Shown in pieces: positions 46,802 through 58,574 of a DNA stretch of 64,000 nt. The translations under genes and the position numbers were made by a program. This DNA is from Epiperipatus broadwayi (lineage: Eukaryota; Onychophora; Udeonychophora; Euonychophora; Peripatidae). The stretch covers positions 2,108,001 to 2,172,000 of the forward strand of contig JAQFVV010006353.1 of NCBI GenBank assembly GCA_028023455.1. The letters are read 5' to 3'. Each line of letters starts with the position of its first letter. Positions within the stretch are counted from its first letter, which is position 1. The notes under the pieces are model-generated. The model was not told the DNA's origin and did no database searches. It saw only the letters and a program-made list of their open reading frames with translations.

Positions 46802-47140
46802 TCAATGATCACTTCCTGTGTTAAATTTATTAAAAAAATTACAATCTTGAAATATGTATTTTCTGTTAGTCAAAATATAATCCAATTCTGCTGTACCTTC
46901 ATTTGGATGCTTCCATGTCCATTTCCTTTTAACATTTTTCTCAAAAAAAGAATTTATAGTATAAACGTTTTTTTTTCCTGCAAACTCCACAAGCCAATGA
47001 TCTCTCTCATTTCTATAATCATGATCAAATTTACCCACAGCACTTTCATCTTTCAATTGTTTACCAATTCTAGCATTAGAGTCTCCCATAACTATTTTAA
47101 ATTGGTGTTTGATCTGATCCAAACACTTTTGTACATCCAT
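46802..47140 (-). pseudogene. LINE-A AP-type endonuclease, C-terminal part
   Basis: The 112-codon frame contains FKIVMGDSNARIGKQ, RNERDHWLVEFAGKKNVYTI, KRKWTWKHPNEGTAELDYIL and FNTGSDH. These fit GDFNAxxG, RNExGxxLxxFA, TWxSPxGxxxxxIDYIL and GSDHRxV of the exonuclease-endonuclease-phosphatase fold: the catalytic Asp-Asn pair, the second Asp, and the Ser-Asp-His end. The N-terminal third, with the early Asn and Glu residues, lies outside the frame. Confidence 0.8.
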
Positions 47141-47359
47141 GTAAAAATCCTTTATTATTTCATCATTATGAGAATTTGTTGACCATTAGATCTGAATTAT
47201 CTGCATCTGGTATCTGTTAGTAAGTTGAATAACTAATCTTGCCACTCTATTCAATACACCATCAATCTCCACAGTGTTATTCATTCACTTTTTGTTTATA
47301 ATGAATCTACTGCACTTGTGAGTCCACTTTTAAAATCAATTGTCTCTCCACCTTTCTTC

Positions 47360-48105
47360 TTACTTCACAAGGTCCAATAGTGTCCTGTTTAATATGAGAC
47401 AGTTCATCCAATTCTTGCAATCTTCCTCACTTCACAATGATCTGCAGAATGAAGTTTGCTGTTAAATGAAAGGAGAATCTTTGATTCCTCTTAGAAGTCT
47501 TAAAGGAGCCAAGCACAGCAAATTCCTAATGTTCACTACATACCTTAATGCCATTGCAGATGTTATTATCATGTAATTATTTATATAGTATATGAACATG
47601 GATGGGCTTCTCACCAACTCACATTAATCAGTGTGGTAAATTTTATCTCTGAGTGTAAAATCAAGAAACACTATGATCTTTTTTCTCAGTTTCCTGATAG
47701 CTCTTGATTGAAACATCAGTTGAATTTTCTTGAAAGCACAATAAATGTGTGTGAATAAAGAAAAATCACTTTTTTTAATAGATATATACAATCATGCCAA
47801 TCCCAAATAAATCATGGCCCTTATTCCTGGGAGGTCATAAAGTCATCAGTCAAGAAATGATTGGTGGCCAAAGACAGATGGTACTGAGAGTTCTGATTAC
47901 AGGCCCAGGATGTCATTTGATGATGACCTTTTATTTAGGTCCTTGCAACAGTTCTATCTCATACAATGTTTTAATTAAATAAATTGTCGTAAAATGCTAT
48001 TTTTTTAAAGATAGATGTGAAAATACATGAAAGTTTTTTTTAACAAAGATAATAACCCATAAAAAGTATTTGCATTTCGAAAGAGATAATTTTATTTACA
48101 CTTAT
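47360..48105. other. Spacer, no gene seen
   Basis: Includes the tail of the LINE-A homology near 47350. No further element recognised. Confidence 0.4.
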
Positions 48106-48107
48106 AT

Positions 48108-48680
48108 ATTGAACTATTTCCATCATCTAGTATAGAGTATTGAATGTCTTTAGAAAAAAAATTAACTTTATTTAAATTTTTAAAGTGAATTCAACTCTAA
48201 GTAATAGCACACAGGTTAGTATATGCCAGCATTTTAAGATGAATTATTCTCTTTTTACATGACAATGGTGAAAAACCCCATAAGTCAACCTAGTGTAACT
48301 ATAAGTCTTGTATAAAAACCACTAATCAACTTTGCCCATAGGGAAAAGTGGAGAAATCAGGAGGAACCTCATAGGTAGGTATATGAAATTTCTACTGACT
48401 ATTGCCATTGGCAGGATGGCTCAGTTGGTTAGAACGTTATCTTAAAATTCAATATTCAAGAATCTAAGAATCCAGGTTCAATTCTCATGCTAGTATTGTC
48501 ACTGGGCATACCAGCAACACCTGAAAAAAGGAGAATAATACATCTCAAAACATTGTACATATACTAATGTGTGTGATGTTATTAACAGTCGAATGTACTT
48601 TGAAAATTTAAATAAAGTTATTTTTTCTAAAGATGTTCAATGCTCAATACTAGATGATGGAAGTAATCCAATGTATGAAT
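48108..48680. repeat. Inverted-repeat element E1, copy 1
   Basis: Left arm: CTATTTCCATCATCTAGTAT, TATTGAATGTCTTTAGAAAA, AACTTTATTTAAAT. Right arm: ATTTAAATAAAGTT, TTTTTCTAAAGATGTTCAAT, ATACTAGATGATGGAAGTAA. The arms are about 85 bp and enclose a tRNA-like SINE sequence. A second copy at 50236-51115 is split by a family A insertion. Confidence 0.8.
48408..48500 (+). repeat. tRNA-derived sequence inside E1
   Basis: GGCAGGATGGCTCAGTTGGT contains the A box TGGCTCAGTTGG. About 45 bases later CAGGTTCAATTCTCATGC contains the B-box-like GGTTCAATTCTC. No clean anticodon stem is seen, so it is a tRNA-derived SINE rather than a working tRNA. It is different from the 16.55-kb SINE family. A diverged minus-strand relative may lie at 57755-57800. 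Confidence 0.75.
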
Positions 48681-49194
48681 ACAACTAAAATACCATCATC
48701 ACAAACCTTCAAGATAATTTTTTGCTTTAGGTTGTAAAAACTATCAAACAGTGATAATTTAATAACAAAATATAAACTGTTAATCCAACGTTATTATCTG
48801 CCATTACTGTATTTGTTATAAAATAATGGAAGACCCCATGTATATATATGTTGAGACATCGTAAACAACCAGAAACTCTAAAATAATTTATTATATATAT
48901 ATATTAAAATTTTCATTATTTCTACATTTGTATATATGTAGTCAATGCTTAAAAGTGTTTTTTTTTTTAAAAAAAATTAGCATTTGCTTTTCTCCAATAC
49001 AATTTGAAAAATATTTATAATTTTTTTATTACATTAAAATAACCTCAAAATAAGTTATATATATATTTATTATCAATTTTGTTTTTGAAAATATTTATTT
49101 TTAAACCATTAAAACATCACATAATCTTACACTTTCACAATCTATTAAAATTGTAGCAACTCTTTCCAAATAGTTCACCCATTGCACTACTGAG

Positions 49195-49515
49195 CGAGTT
49201 GCTACTGTGCTGTGGAAATGGGGAAAGGGTACAAATAATGAAGTTATGGAAAAATAAATATGAACAAAGTTATTACACAGAAAGTGAGTTATTGGTTTTT
49301 ATGCTGGGTTTGGGAAAAGATAGGGTGGGATTTAGATATGAAGGCCATGGAGTTGACAAAGATTATGTTGTGGAAATGGGATGGAGTAGATTATGGGAAA
49401 ACTTATGGTGGAGAATGGAAAGGGAAGGTAAAGTGGCTAACAGGTTTCTCTGGGCATAGTTGCTGAGAGATTTCTGACTCCATATAAGGAGAAGTTACAG
49501 TGCATCACATCACAT
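49195..49515 (+). mobile_element. LINE-B 3' fragment
   Basis: GAAGTTATGGAAAAATAAAT, TTATGCTGGGTTTGGGAAAA and GCTAACAGGTTTCTCTGGGC match the LINE-B tail, ending in CATCACATCACATCACG. The plus frame gives KLWKNKYEQSYYTESELLVF, MLGLGKDRVG and NRFLWA. The open frame at 49199-49459 is an authentic LINE-B C-terminus piece, 5'-truncated. Confidence 0.8.
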
Positions 49516-49519
49516 CACG

Positions 49520-49660
49520 TCAACATGGGATTGAGAAGATGGGAAAACTTAGGATGGAGAATGGAAAGGGAAGGTAAAGTGGCTAACAGGTTTCTCTGGG
49601 TATAGTTGCTGAGAGTTTCCTGACTCCATATAATGAGAAGTCTCGGAACATCACATCACA
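49520..49660 (+). mobile_element. Second, shorter LINE-B 3' fragment
   Basis: GGGATTGAGAAGATGGGAAA...TAACAGGTTTCTCTGGGTAT...CATCACATCACAT directly follows the first fragment in the same orientation. Two 3' ends in tandem suggest two insertions at one tail or a local duplication. Confidence 0.75.
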
Positions 49661-50235
49661 TATATATCTACTAAAAATATTTGTTTGGGATGAAAACCAC
49701 AATTTATTTTGTCAGTTGGTTCAGATCATAATATTCTCTTCAAATGCCTTCTTTATTTTGATACAGTGTTTATATATTTCCAAGTACTTAATTAATAAAA
49801 ATTTGAGGTAGAATTATTTATTATTCATTGACATCCATTTCTTTGTAGCATGAAGACTAAATCTATATCTTTTGTTCTGATTACTAATGGATATATTATT
49901 TCTAAGTTTACTTTCGTTTTTTAAAGTTATAATTTTACTGAATATTATGAAAAATGTAAAATTAAAATATATATATTATTGAGTAAAAATAAAATGCCGA
50001 AAATAATAAATTGGTCTCATAATATTATTCAAGATACTGCATATGTTAAAAATAAAAGAGAATATTCAATTATTTGTACTCTATAATATAAATTTGTAAA
50101 CTATCGGTATTGTGATCTCTGTTTATCACATTTTATTTCAAGATGACTTCAAGCATTTATAATTAAAAAAATGTAGACCTCAGTAAAAAGTTTTCTGAGC
50201 CTATTTAAAGTATAAAGTTTAAAGATAGGTTGTAT

Positions 50236-51115
50236 TTATTGTTTGGACTATTTCCATCATCTAATATAAATATTGAATATCTTGAGAAAAATTTAACTTT
50301 ATTTAAATATTCCAAATATTACCAACAGTTGAATGTATTTGGAATATTTAATTTTTCTAAAGATATTCAATACTTCACATGATCACCATTTCTTATGCTT
50401 GTTTATAACTGTTTTTAAAACAGGCAAAACTCTCTATATGTATTGCCAAAGACACCAAAATGTATAGGTACTGAACTGAGTTCAGACCTATATGACTATA
50501 TGCTTGCTTATAACTGTTATTAAAAGAGGCAAAACTCTGACTTGCACTGAGTGGCATTACTGGGTGGAGAGTTTTGCCTGTTTTAATAACAATTATAAGC
50601 AAGCATATAGTCATATAGGTCTAAACTCAGTTCAGTACCTATACATTTTGGTGTCTTTGGCAATACATATAGAGAGTTTTGCCTGTTTTAAAAACAGTTA
50701 TAAACAAGCATAAGAAATGGTGATCATGTGATGTTTATTGGCTTAAAATCAATCCTGCTTAATAGGATAGTAGTGGATATGGTTATTAGAAAACCAAAGA
50801 TACCAAAATGTATAGGTACTGAACTGAGTTCAGACCTATATGACTATATAAGCTAATGAGCTTGGATTGAAAATATTATTGTGTTTTCAATTTAAGACTC
50901 ATAGTTTTGTAGTTAAATAAAAATAAAAGGTGGCTGCTGGAGGGTTGTAGTGCTCTCAGATCCAAGACTCATCACTGGCTTGTACTGAGTGGGAAAACTG
51001 TATGGAGAGTTGGGCCTGTTTTGATATTCAATACTTAAATTAGATGATGAAAATAGTCCAAACAATAAATACAACTAAAATACCATCATCACAAATCTTT
51101 AGAAAAATTCAAAGA
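50236..51115. repeat. E1 copy 2, split by family A element
   Basis: Outer arms ATTGTTTGGACTATTTCCAT (50238) and GAAAATAGTCCAAACAATAA (51047) are reverse complements. The interior E1 sequence is short and is interrupted at 50374 by a family A copy. Confidence 0.8.
50375..51022 (+). mobile_element. Family A foldback copy with 13-bp duplication
   Basis: Bounded by GATATTCAATACT at 50362-50374 and 51023-51035, identical 13-bp direct repeats. It starts TCACATGATCACCATTTC and ends GAGAGTTGGGCCTGTTTT. The first 350 bp form a nearly perfect palindrome (arms about 50375-50535 and 50580-50740), including GGTACTGAACTGAGTTCAGA in both orientations. A forward body then follows to GGTGGCTGCTGGAGGGTTG, with most of the hammerhead deleted (TCATCACTGG then TTGTACTGAG). 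The 73-codon frames on both strands arise from the palindrome and are not genes. Confidence 0.92.
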
Positions 51116-51584
51116 TAGGTAGCTCACTAAATAAAGCCATTTCCTAACATGCATGTTCACACACACATAAATAAAATAAAACCCACATAAAATGATTTAC
51201 AAATATAAGTTTTTTTTTGTTAATTTGAAAATGATGATAAAACCTACAAACCATTTAAAAATTTTAATTTTATTGTAAAACATTGCTAGAGAATATAAAT
51301 TAATAGTACTAATAAGACCTACACTATATATTAATTTGTATATAAAATACCATGTGGAGTTTGTTCATCTTCATACATTGGTCAGACCAATTGTGAAATA
51401 AATATAAGAAAGAAAGAACACATTTTAGTACTTGGAGAAAAATCCAATTCATCAGCTATTTATTAACATATACAATTTACTAGACTTTCTTATTGCATTG
51501 CCAAATGTATATAATATAATAAGTCATTTATGCACTTTATCACTGTTTCACAGTGCATTAATTAACATCCTCTTTGACAGTTTT

Positions 51585-51690
51585 GATTGCCCAGCAATCT
51601 TCTTCAGAACTTAAATGAAAGTTCTGGAGAAGTTGTTGGAGCAAGTTCTGAAGAAGATTGTTGGAGCAATCGAAACTGTCAAAGAGGGTG
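51585..51690. repeat. Motif C inverted repeat
   Basis: TTTGACAGTTTTGATTGCCC, AGCAATCTTCTTCAGAACTT, then a near-inverse GTTCTGAAGAAGATTGTTGG and AGCAATCGAAACTGTCAAAG. The flanks (TTATGCACTTTATCACTGTT and its inverse) extend the palindrome to about 51515-51735. Confidence 0.85.
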
Positions 51691-51799
51691 GTAATTATAG
51701 CATTGTAAAACAGTGATAAAGGGCATAAATGATTTAATATTATATACAATTATCTAGCCATGACATCAAATTTAATAAAACACTATTCTGGCAAAAATT

Positions 51800-52600
51800 G
51801 AACAATATGATCAGAGATTCCTAAGGAAAGCTATAGAGATTTTTAAAAGGCCCAAAAACATAAATGCAAAATGTGAATGAAATTAATATTTGGGAAATGC
51901 TATTGAAGGATAAATATTTTTAAAACTTCTCAACCAATAGAATTTGAGTATGAAAAGAAAATAATATAAGAAAAAAATGATTTTAAATCTCACAACACAC
52001 ATTCTTATGATTTGAGAGAGAAGAAACTCTGAGGAAAGTACTTGCTATTATGCTGAAACATCAGTTATTTAGCTATTATATTTTTATTATATGGAAGCTC
52101 CTGGAAATAATATTATGAATTCACCAATTTAGACTTGTAAATATTAGAATTAATATATATACACATACACTGCACATACAAAAATTTACAAATATTCATA
52201 ACTATAACACCAATCATTTCAGTTAAATGCATTAATGAATATTAATAATTATTTATTAAACTAGAGATTATCTCTAGCCTAAATATAAACTTTGATCCTA
52301 AATTAAAAATTAATATACATGTATAAGTATGAAATTAACATAGTTTAATGTATATGTAATTAATGGGAGCATACCATTCACAAAAAGTCTATGAATAAAT
52401 AAATAATACTCTGCATATTTACCAAGGAACAAGAATAGAAATGAACTCACCTATTTTTTTATGATTCTGACATTTATAAAATAACCCTTTCCAACATTGG
52501 ATGGAAAGTTAGAATAAACATGGAACTATGATTTTAAAGGCTGGTCTAATCAATTTTGGTAATATAAAATTGTATTTAATTTATTATTATTAATAACAAT
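51800..52600. other. AT-rich spacer, no gene seen
   Basis: Nothing recognised. Confidence 0.4.
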
Positions 52601-52604
52601 TTCT

Positions 52605-52785
52605 ATTCATCATCATCATCAACCATTATCAATCCACTGCAGGATGAAAGTCTCTACAAGCTCATCCCATCTTCTCCAATCTTTAGCTTCTCCAAATCAC
52701 CTCTGCACATTTTCTTATTTCATCAATCCATCTCACATGTGGTCTCTTTCTGGGTTTTTTACAATCTCTTGGAATCTAGTTTAAG
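52605..52785 (-). mobile_element. LINE-A 3' end fragment
   Basis: CATCATCATCATCAACC, CAATCCACTGCAGGATGAAA, CTTCTCCAATCTTTAGCTTC and CCATCTCACATGTGGTCTCT give the LINE-A tail on the minus strand. About 180 bp, 5'-truncated. Confidence 0.85.
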
Positions 52786-52789
52786 ATTT

Positions 52790-54285
52790 CATTTGTAAAT
52801 TGTTTAAGATTTCTGTTATAAATCATTAAATATTTATTTATTTTTATTATTAATTCAATCTAAAAATGTATTAATTTTCATTTATATTTATGTTATAATT
52901 CCAATTTACATTTAATATTTAATATGTGGTTAAATACATATAAATTGTTAAGAGCTCTTGTATGTAGTAATTTAATCTCATTTCAAGCAAATGTCTTTAA
53001 ATTTTATAATTATTTCTTTTAAGTTCATGCTTGCTAGTGAGAAAGTACTGGTGGTGTATGGAAGCAACTGATAAAGAATGGATGTATATAAAATGCTGTT
53101 GAGTTAAATAATATAATTTGTTAATTTGAAATAGTGATTAGGTGTGAATAATTTATTATTCTATAAAGATATTATTTGGCTGAAGCTATTTACTAGTTTT
53201 TAAATTTATAAATAATGGTAGTAATCATTAGTGAGTTGTATAGTTAAAAGAAATCAAATAACCATATGATACTGTGTGTTTAAAATTATAATATTTAAAT
53301 TATAGATAGAATTCATTTGTATACTGAGATCCAAGAAGCTTAGAAGTTTATATTGCTGTAGAGGTGTTATGAACCAGATTAAATGATGATGGTATTAGGT
53401 TGTTCCGTAAAATGCAGTCAAACAAATATTTGTAATATTAAATATAAATAGTAGTTAAATGGGCAACCAGCACCTAATTGCTTAAGTGTAAATGACTCTC
53501 TTTTTATCCTAGTATATTATTAAGTTTCATTCCATTACTTAATGATTGCTAAAGACCCCTTTCCATCTTGTGAGTTGTTTCCATTCTATTACAATATTAA
53601 AAAACTGCTATATATCATTAAATGTTTGTTTACATACATAAAGCATTTGTATTACTAATCCTGTGTTTTGCAAATATAAATATACCAGAATATCTTCCTC
53701 CTGAAGTGATTTGTTTATGCTGATTGTTCAGGTAATCACTAACATAATATATATATATATATCTAACAAAACCCAATTACTCGTCGCCACTGCTGCTTTT
53801 AATAATATATATATAAAAGTAGTTTTCTCATTTAATTAAATTCATCAATTTCAACGATTTTTTTTAGATTACATTCAGCAGTAAATGTTAATGGACATTT
53901 TTTTTTATAATCACAAAACTTAATCTAGATAAAGACAATGAAGATGTGAATTACAATGATGGAAATGAATCTTGCTGTTTTTATCATTCGCCAAACTAAT
54001 TATAGAAAAAAAAAAGATAAGAGGAAATGAAGTTCCATTAAAAATATAAGACAATATAAGATTGAATTTTTTTGAAAAATAAAGTGTTTAACAAAAATTA
54101 CACACAGATATATTATCTACATAAAGTATTTATTTCTCCACCTGCCCATTCACACACCCTTATACAAGAATGTATACATAATGATAGATATTCAAATCAG
54201 AGAAGTAAACTGAGAGAGAATCTATATTATATACAAATTTTAAAAATTTGAAACAATTAATATGTAAATTAATTTGACTTGTAAA
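52790..54285. other. AT-rich spacer, no gene seen
   Basis: A short (TA)n run near 53745-53762. No coding signature or recognised repeat. Confidence 0.4.
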
Positions 54286-54289
54286 ATTA

Positions 54290-54430
54290 AAATAATACCC
54301 TGTGCAGTTTGGTGCAGGGTCAAATGGTGAGCTCTGAAGTTCAGGGCCAATGGATTGTGACTGATCTCTAACATTTTCATCACCTTGTAAACTCCCAAAC
54401 AAAATCTATTAACTGTTATGCATTTCAATC
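54290..54430 (+). repeat. Single T1-like tRNA-derived unit
   Basis: GTGCAGTTTGGTGCAGGGTC, GAGCTCTGAAGTTCAGGGCC, AATGGATTGTGACTGATCTC, then ACCTTGTAAACTCCCAAAC follow the order of the T1 array units at 19.4-20.0 kb. Confidence 0.6.
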
Positions 54431-54714
54431 TTTTTCTATCCTCTTCCTAGTGATAATTTGAGTTAATAATTCAACATTTGATTTTTCATTCAATGTTATA
54501 AATCAAAATGTTATAAATCAATACATTGTATTGATATATTAAAAATACAGGTTTACAAATAGAAACAGATCCAAAGAAATTATATTTGAACTTTCCAAAT
54601 ATAAAGAAAAAAATAATAATGACAAATGTTTAATGACAGAAAACTGATAATAAATTAAAATCTTTGCTGATTGAATTTCATTTTTTTAAACATGAATTAA
54701 TTTTTATTAAACTC

Positions 54715-55320
54715 TTACAGGGTGCTAGCATTTTTGATACTGTTTTGGTTTTTATTTGCTGTACGGTTTCAATCACAATTTTAGTATTAAGCCATTATAA
54801 TATATCAAAATATAATAAATTTGACTTCATTTGATAGATAGTTTTGTTTAGAAATTAAGTACATTTTAAAAAATTATATTTGACTTTTGCAGTTATTTTA
54901 AAAATCATATTTTAATCAAAACAAAGCACTGTTTCATCATTCAACTTTCGAGAAGAACAGACTAATTTTGCAAAATAAATCTATCAATTTATGCTTTAAA
55001 AGTTTACATTTTAAAAATAATTTTTATAATAATAATATATTTTCTAACAGACTGTGAGTCATAATGAGTTACTAATAGGTCGTAATTTCCGTCATTGTAA
55101 TTTTCATAATAATATTACTCAGAAATGGATAATTTTTACATTTAAAAATAAAACATTTCTGCAAAAACTATCATAATATATTCTTGATTTTTAATAATTA
55201 TAACACAATTATTATGCAAAAATAATAATAAACTTTCCAAAAAATCAAGGTTTTAGTCATTTGTAATATTTTTTCAAAGTAATATAGAAAGGTTTGAAAT
55301 CTCTAAGAAAACAATGGATC
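54715..55320 (+). repeat. Dispersed repeat D1, copy 2
   Basis: Aligns with 31160-31760 (see copy 1). It shares ATCTATCAATTTATGCTTTA and the surrounding order, with several indels. Confidence 0.75.
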
Positions 55321-55775
55321 CCATTACTGTGGAGTTTAACATGTTTTGAATTCTCCATGTTTTTCATTGGCTGACAACATTGGTTTTTTTTAAAAATGAA
55401 AATATCGGAAAAAAATGTGAATTTGAACACTAACAAAAGTTAACAAAACTCTCAATAGTTTTGACTTCTCAAGTGCCTAAACTGCATGGCTAAGATCACA
55501 ACAGTTAAGTCATTATAAGGCTATAGAATTCTGTTCTACAATTTAAAATTGCATTTACAATTATTAAGATATCACAACAGTTCTTTACCATGAAGGTTGA
55601 CGAAGTATGACAATCATAGTTTTTTTTATATCATTACATTAAATTTTTAATTTGTATTTTTAAAAATTAAACTTATTTCCAAAAACTCCCACAAACATGA
55701 ACATATTTCTTTTTTAATAATTACTTATAGAAATATCTGGTAAAAATAATCATAAATAATTAAATAAACTATTAA

Positions 55776-55776
<1 letters not shown>

Positions 55777-55873
<97 letters not shown>

Positions 55874-55874
55874 T
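55777..55874. repeat. (TA)n then (TG)n microsatellite
   Basis: About 30 TA units followed by about 16 TG units. Confidence 0.97.
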
Positions 55875-55974
55875 TATTACTAAGAACAATGGAAGATGAC
55901 TTTACAAGTCTGTTTATATACTGAGGATAAAACAATCTACCAATCACCATACTTTAGACCTTTGTGAGCACATT

Positions 55975-57250
55975 TGTGATATGATGCATTGTGACATCTT
56001 CTTATATGGAGTCAGGATTCTCTCAGCCATTATGCCCAGAAAAAATTGTTAGCCACTTTACCTTCCCTTTCCATTCCTGACACTAAGTTTTACCACAATC
56101 TGCTCCATTCCATTTTTACAACATAATCTTTGTCAACTCCATGGCCTTCATATCTAAATCCCCCTTATCTTTTCCCAAGCCCAGCATAAAAACCAATAAC
56201 CCACTTTCTGTATAATTACTTTGTTCATATTTATTCTTCCATAACTTCATTATGTGCACCCTTTCTGCTTTCAAGAATTTACATTGAATTAACAGATGCC
56301 TAATATTTTCTATGCCTTCCTTACACAACTTGCAAACTAAATCTGTCATATTTTTCCATTGACTATATATTCCCTTGTTGCTAAAGATCCCATTCGAGCC
56401 TTAAACAATAAACTATTTTCCTTGCTATTATCATAAATTAATGCACACCTGTTTACTTTTATATATATTTAAATTCTTTTTATTCTCCATACTAAATTCT
56501 CCATCTCTCCAACTCCCTATTCTTTATTAATGCATATATTCTTCTATCCCATTTCTTACTACTATAACACTCAACAATCTTCCTAACACAATCATCCCAC
56601 CTTTTGTACAAGTATAATGATATAAATTCTTTATCTAAATATTCTGCATCCTGCATTACCTTTCTCACCCAACTTGTTGCCTGTCCTTTACTCATAACCC
56701 AATTAAATACTATTTTGTCTATTCTTTTATTATCCATAAACTGCAATATACCAAACATTTTCATTTTTATTTTTGCATTTTTCATTTAAAAACTTGACCA
56801 TCCCATTTCTCCTTGAATTGCCTTCTTTGCTATCTATACATCTGCATCTAATGCATGTCTTCCTACTTTCCTTTGCACTTTTTCTAAGTAATCTAATACC
56901 CCTTTACTAACATATAATGTATCATTACCATATGTTAACCCTGCCTTCCATACAATTCTAACTACATCATATTTCTTATATGAAAACACTGTTAATTTCT
57001 TTATCAATCCCTTTCTTTTCTTTGCTTCATTTATCATTTTTTTCTCCCATTCATCCAAGCAATTTTTCTGATTACTTAAGATGATTTCTAAATAATTATA
57101 TCTATTCACCACCCTTAACTTTATATCTCCCAATACTTTCTGCAAACAAAAAGACATCATCCACAAATTCTGTGTGCTACTGACATCTTCAGGCTTTTTT
57201 TGAACTAATAAATCAATATTCAATTTGGCTTCAGTTTTTACCATAATGAA
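55975..57250 (-). pseudogene. LINE-B retrotransposon, C-terminal half of ORF2
   Basis: Three open pieces on the minus strand. 56834-57244: reverse transcriptase end to thumb (KVLGDIKLRVVNRYNYLEII, LSNQKNCLDEWEKK, VVRIVWKAGLTYGNDTLYVS), matching the YxYLGxxL and YGSExLxxxxxxxxxLE segments. 56492-56785: C-terminal extension (MFGILQFMDNKRIDKIVFNW...). 56116-56349: CKLCKEGIENIRHLLIQC, a CxxCxxxxxxxxHxxxxC knuckle typical of some LINE C-termini. The frames are interrupted by stops. The 3' tail near 55980 carries a degenerate CATCACA repeat. Related tails are at 11.3-12.0 and 49.2-49.7 kb. Confidence 0.8.
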
Positions 57251-57345
57251 TGCAAAACTGACAAAGTAGATTTAAAGATAGTTACAAGAGAGTGATTTAG
57301 AGCTGAAGCACAGTAGCACCATTGCAGTTTAATATTACACAGCTG
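57195..57345. repeat. Dispersed repeat D2, copy 2
   Basis: TTTTTTTGAACTAATAAATC, TTAAAGATAGTTACAAGAGA and TTTAGAGCTGAAGCACAGTA align with 35425-35590. It overlaps the 5' end of the LINE-B relic. Confidence 0.55.
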
Positions 57346-57349
57346 AGAA

Positions 57350-58560
57350 TAAGTTTGTTAAAGTATAAATTATGTGTTATTTCTATATTAAAAAGATGGG
57401 GAAGGTGAAAGGGAAAGCACTAAAGCAGTGAAATATCACAAAGTTGGCAAATTCAAAATTATTACTAATTATTCAATTTCAAATATTGATAATTACTAAT
57501 CATCAATAAACAAAATAGAAAATAACTATCCACATATAAACATATAGATGTCTGAAAATTTGTAAGGTTGCTGTATTACTTGTAATTATATGCTGTATTA
57601 ATATCAATGATCTAATGTTATTTGTAAAATGTTTTTAAAAATTTAAACTTAATGTAAACAATTCAAATTCTTTGTATTGTTAGTAATAGCACATGTTAAT
57701 ATATAACATGACATTTTAAGGGACATTTCCCTCTTTTCTTTAGATGTTGCTGCCTGACTAGTGACAGTACTAGCATGGGAAACAATTCTGAACCTTCAGA
57801 TATGTGAATACTGAATTTAAGAGGTGACTTCCTATCCAGTGTTTACATTTAATTGTTGATGTCTTTATATATTTTTATTGCATTAGTTTGTTATTTGTTT
57901 CATATTCACAAGTTCTATTATTCCTTTTGTAACATTTGATTAAACATATTCTTATTATTTACAAATTCTGACATTATCAAAAAATTTGATACAATGTTAC
58001 CCCCATCATTACTAAAGTAATGCTCATTTAACACCCTTGTCTAAATGAATAATAAACAAAATGGAAGGTTAACACTCTAAGCTTAAAAGATATATTATAT
58101 CATGCCACCAGCACTAGTGATAGTGAGATCTCATTAAGTTATATATTTTAAGAATAACATGAGTTGAGTAAATGCTTTACCTATTCATGAGAGGTTTAAG
58201 TAACAAATGTGATATCTATAAGAAGAGTTTGTTGCTAATGTGATTATTATTATTAGTGTACTTAAGAATATATTAAAACATTCTCATACTTTATCTGCTT
58301 AGGTTTTAAATTAACCCTATCCAACTTTCTCCAATGGAGTGTTCTATTGTTGCATCATGTTTTTAATAAAATAACAGGTATTTATAAACAACAGTTATTT
58401 ATAACTTAAGTAGAAATAATTTATTAAGTATACCAGCCGAGAACGTATTGTTATAAGGTTACGTTTGTTTAAATATTTTTTTAGCAACAGTTTTATAGTT
58501 AATAAATTAATTTTTATATAAGTAAAAGATACAAACAATGGCTGAATCCAGTCGAAAACA
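57350..58560. other. AT-rich spacer, no gene seen
   Basis: Possible diverged E1/tRNA sequence at 57680-57800; nothing else recognised. Confidence 0.4.
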
Positions 58561-58574
58561 TGCTCAGAAGTTCC

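Larger units (their letters stand above)
44612..47350 (-). pseudogene. LINE-A (RTE-like) retrotransposon, longest copy
   Basis: A minus-strand non-LTR element about 2.7 kb long. From its 5' side: endonuclease C-terminal part (46802-47140), linker with EFFQESYRKK-type peptides (46151-46342), reverse transcriptase (45711-46016 and onward), thumb and C-terminal region (44990-45450), and the KRPRKRPHVRW-type tail ending at CATCATCATC. A complete LINE ORF2 of this clade would be near 1000 codons. Here stops and frameshifts break it into pieces and the N-terminal endonuclease is missing, so it is 5'-truncated and dead. A SINE is inserted at 45219-45331. LINEs of this kind supply enzymes for tRNA-derived SINEs; whether LINE-A served this SINE family is not shown. 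Confidence 0.85.

Noticed and set aside
46805-47182. 125-codon plus-strand frame
   Set aside because: It is the antisense of the LINE-A endonuclease frame, which has recognisable catalytic motifs.
50393-50713. Matching 73-codon frames on both strands
   Set aside because: Both result from the family A palindrome; the same peptide on both strands is expected from an inverted repeat.
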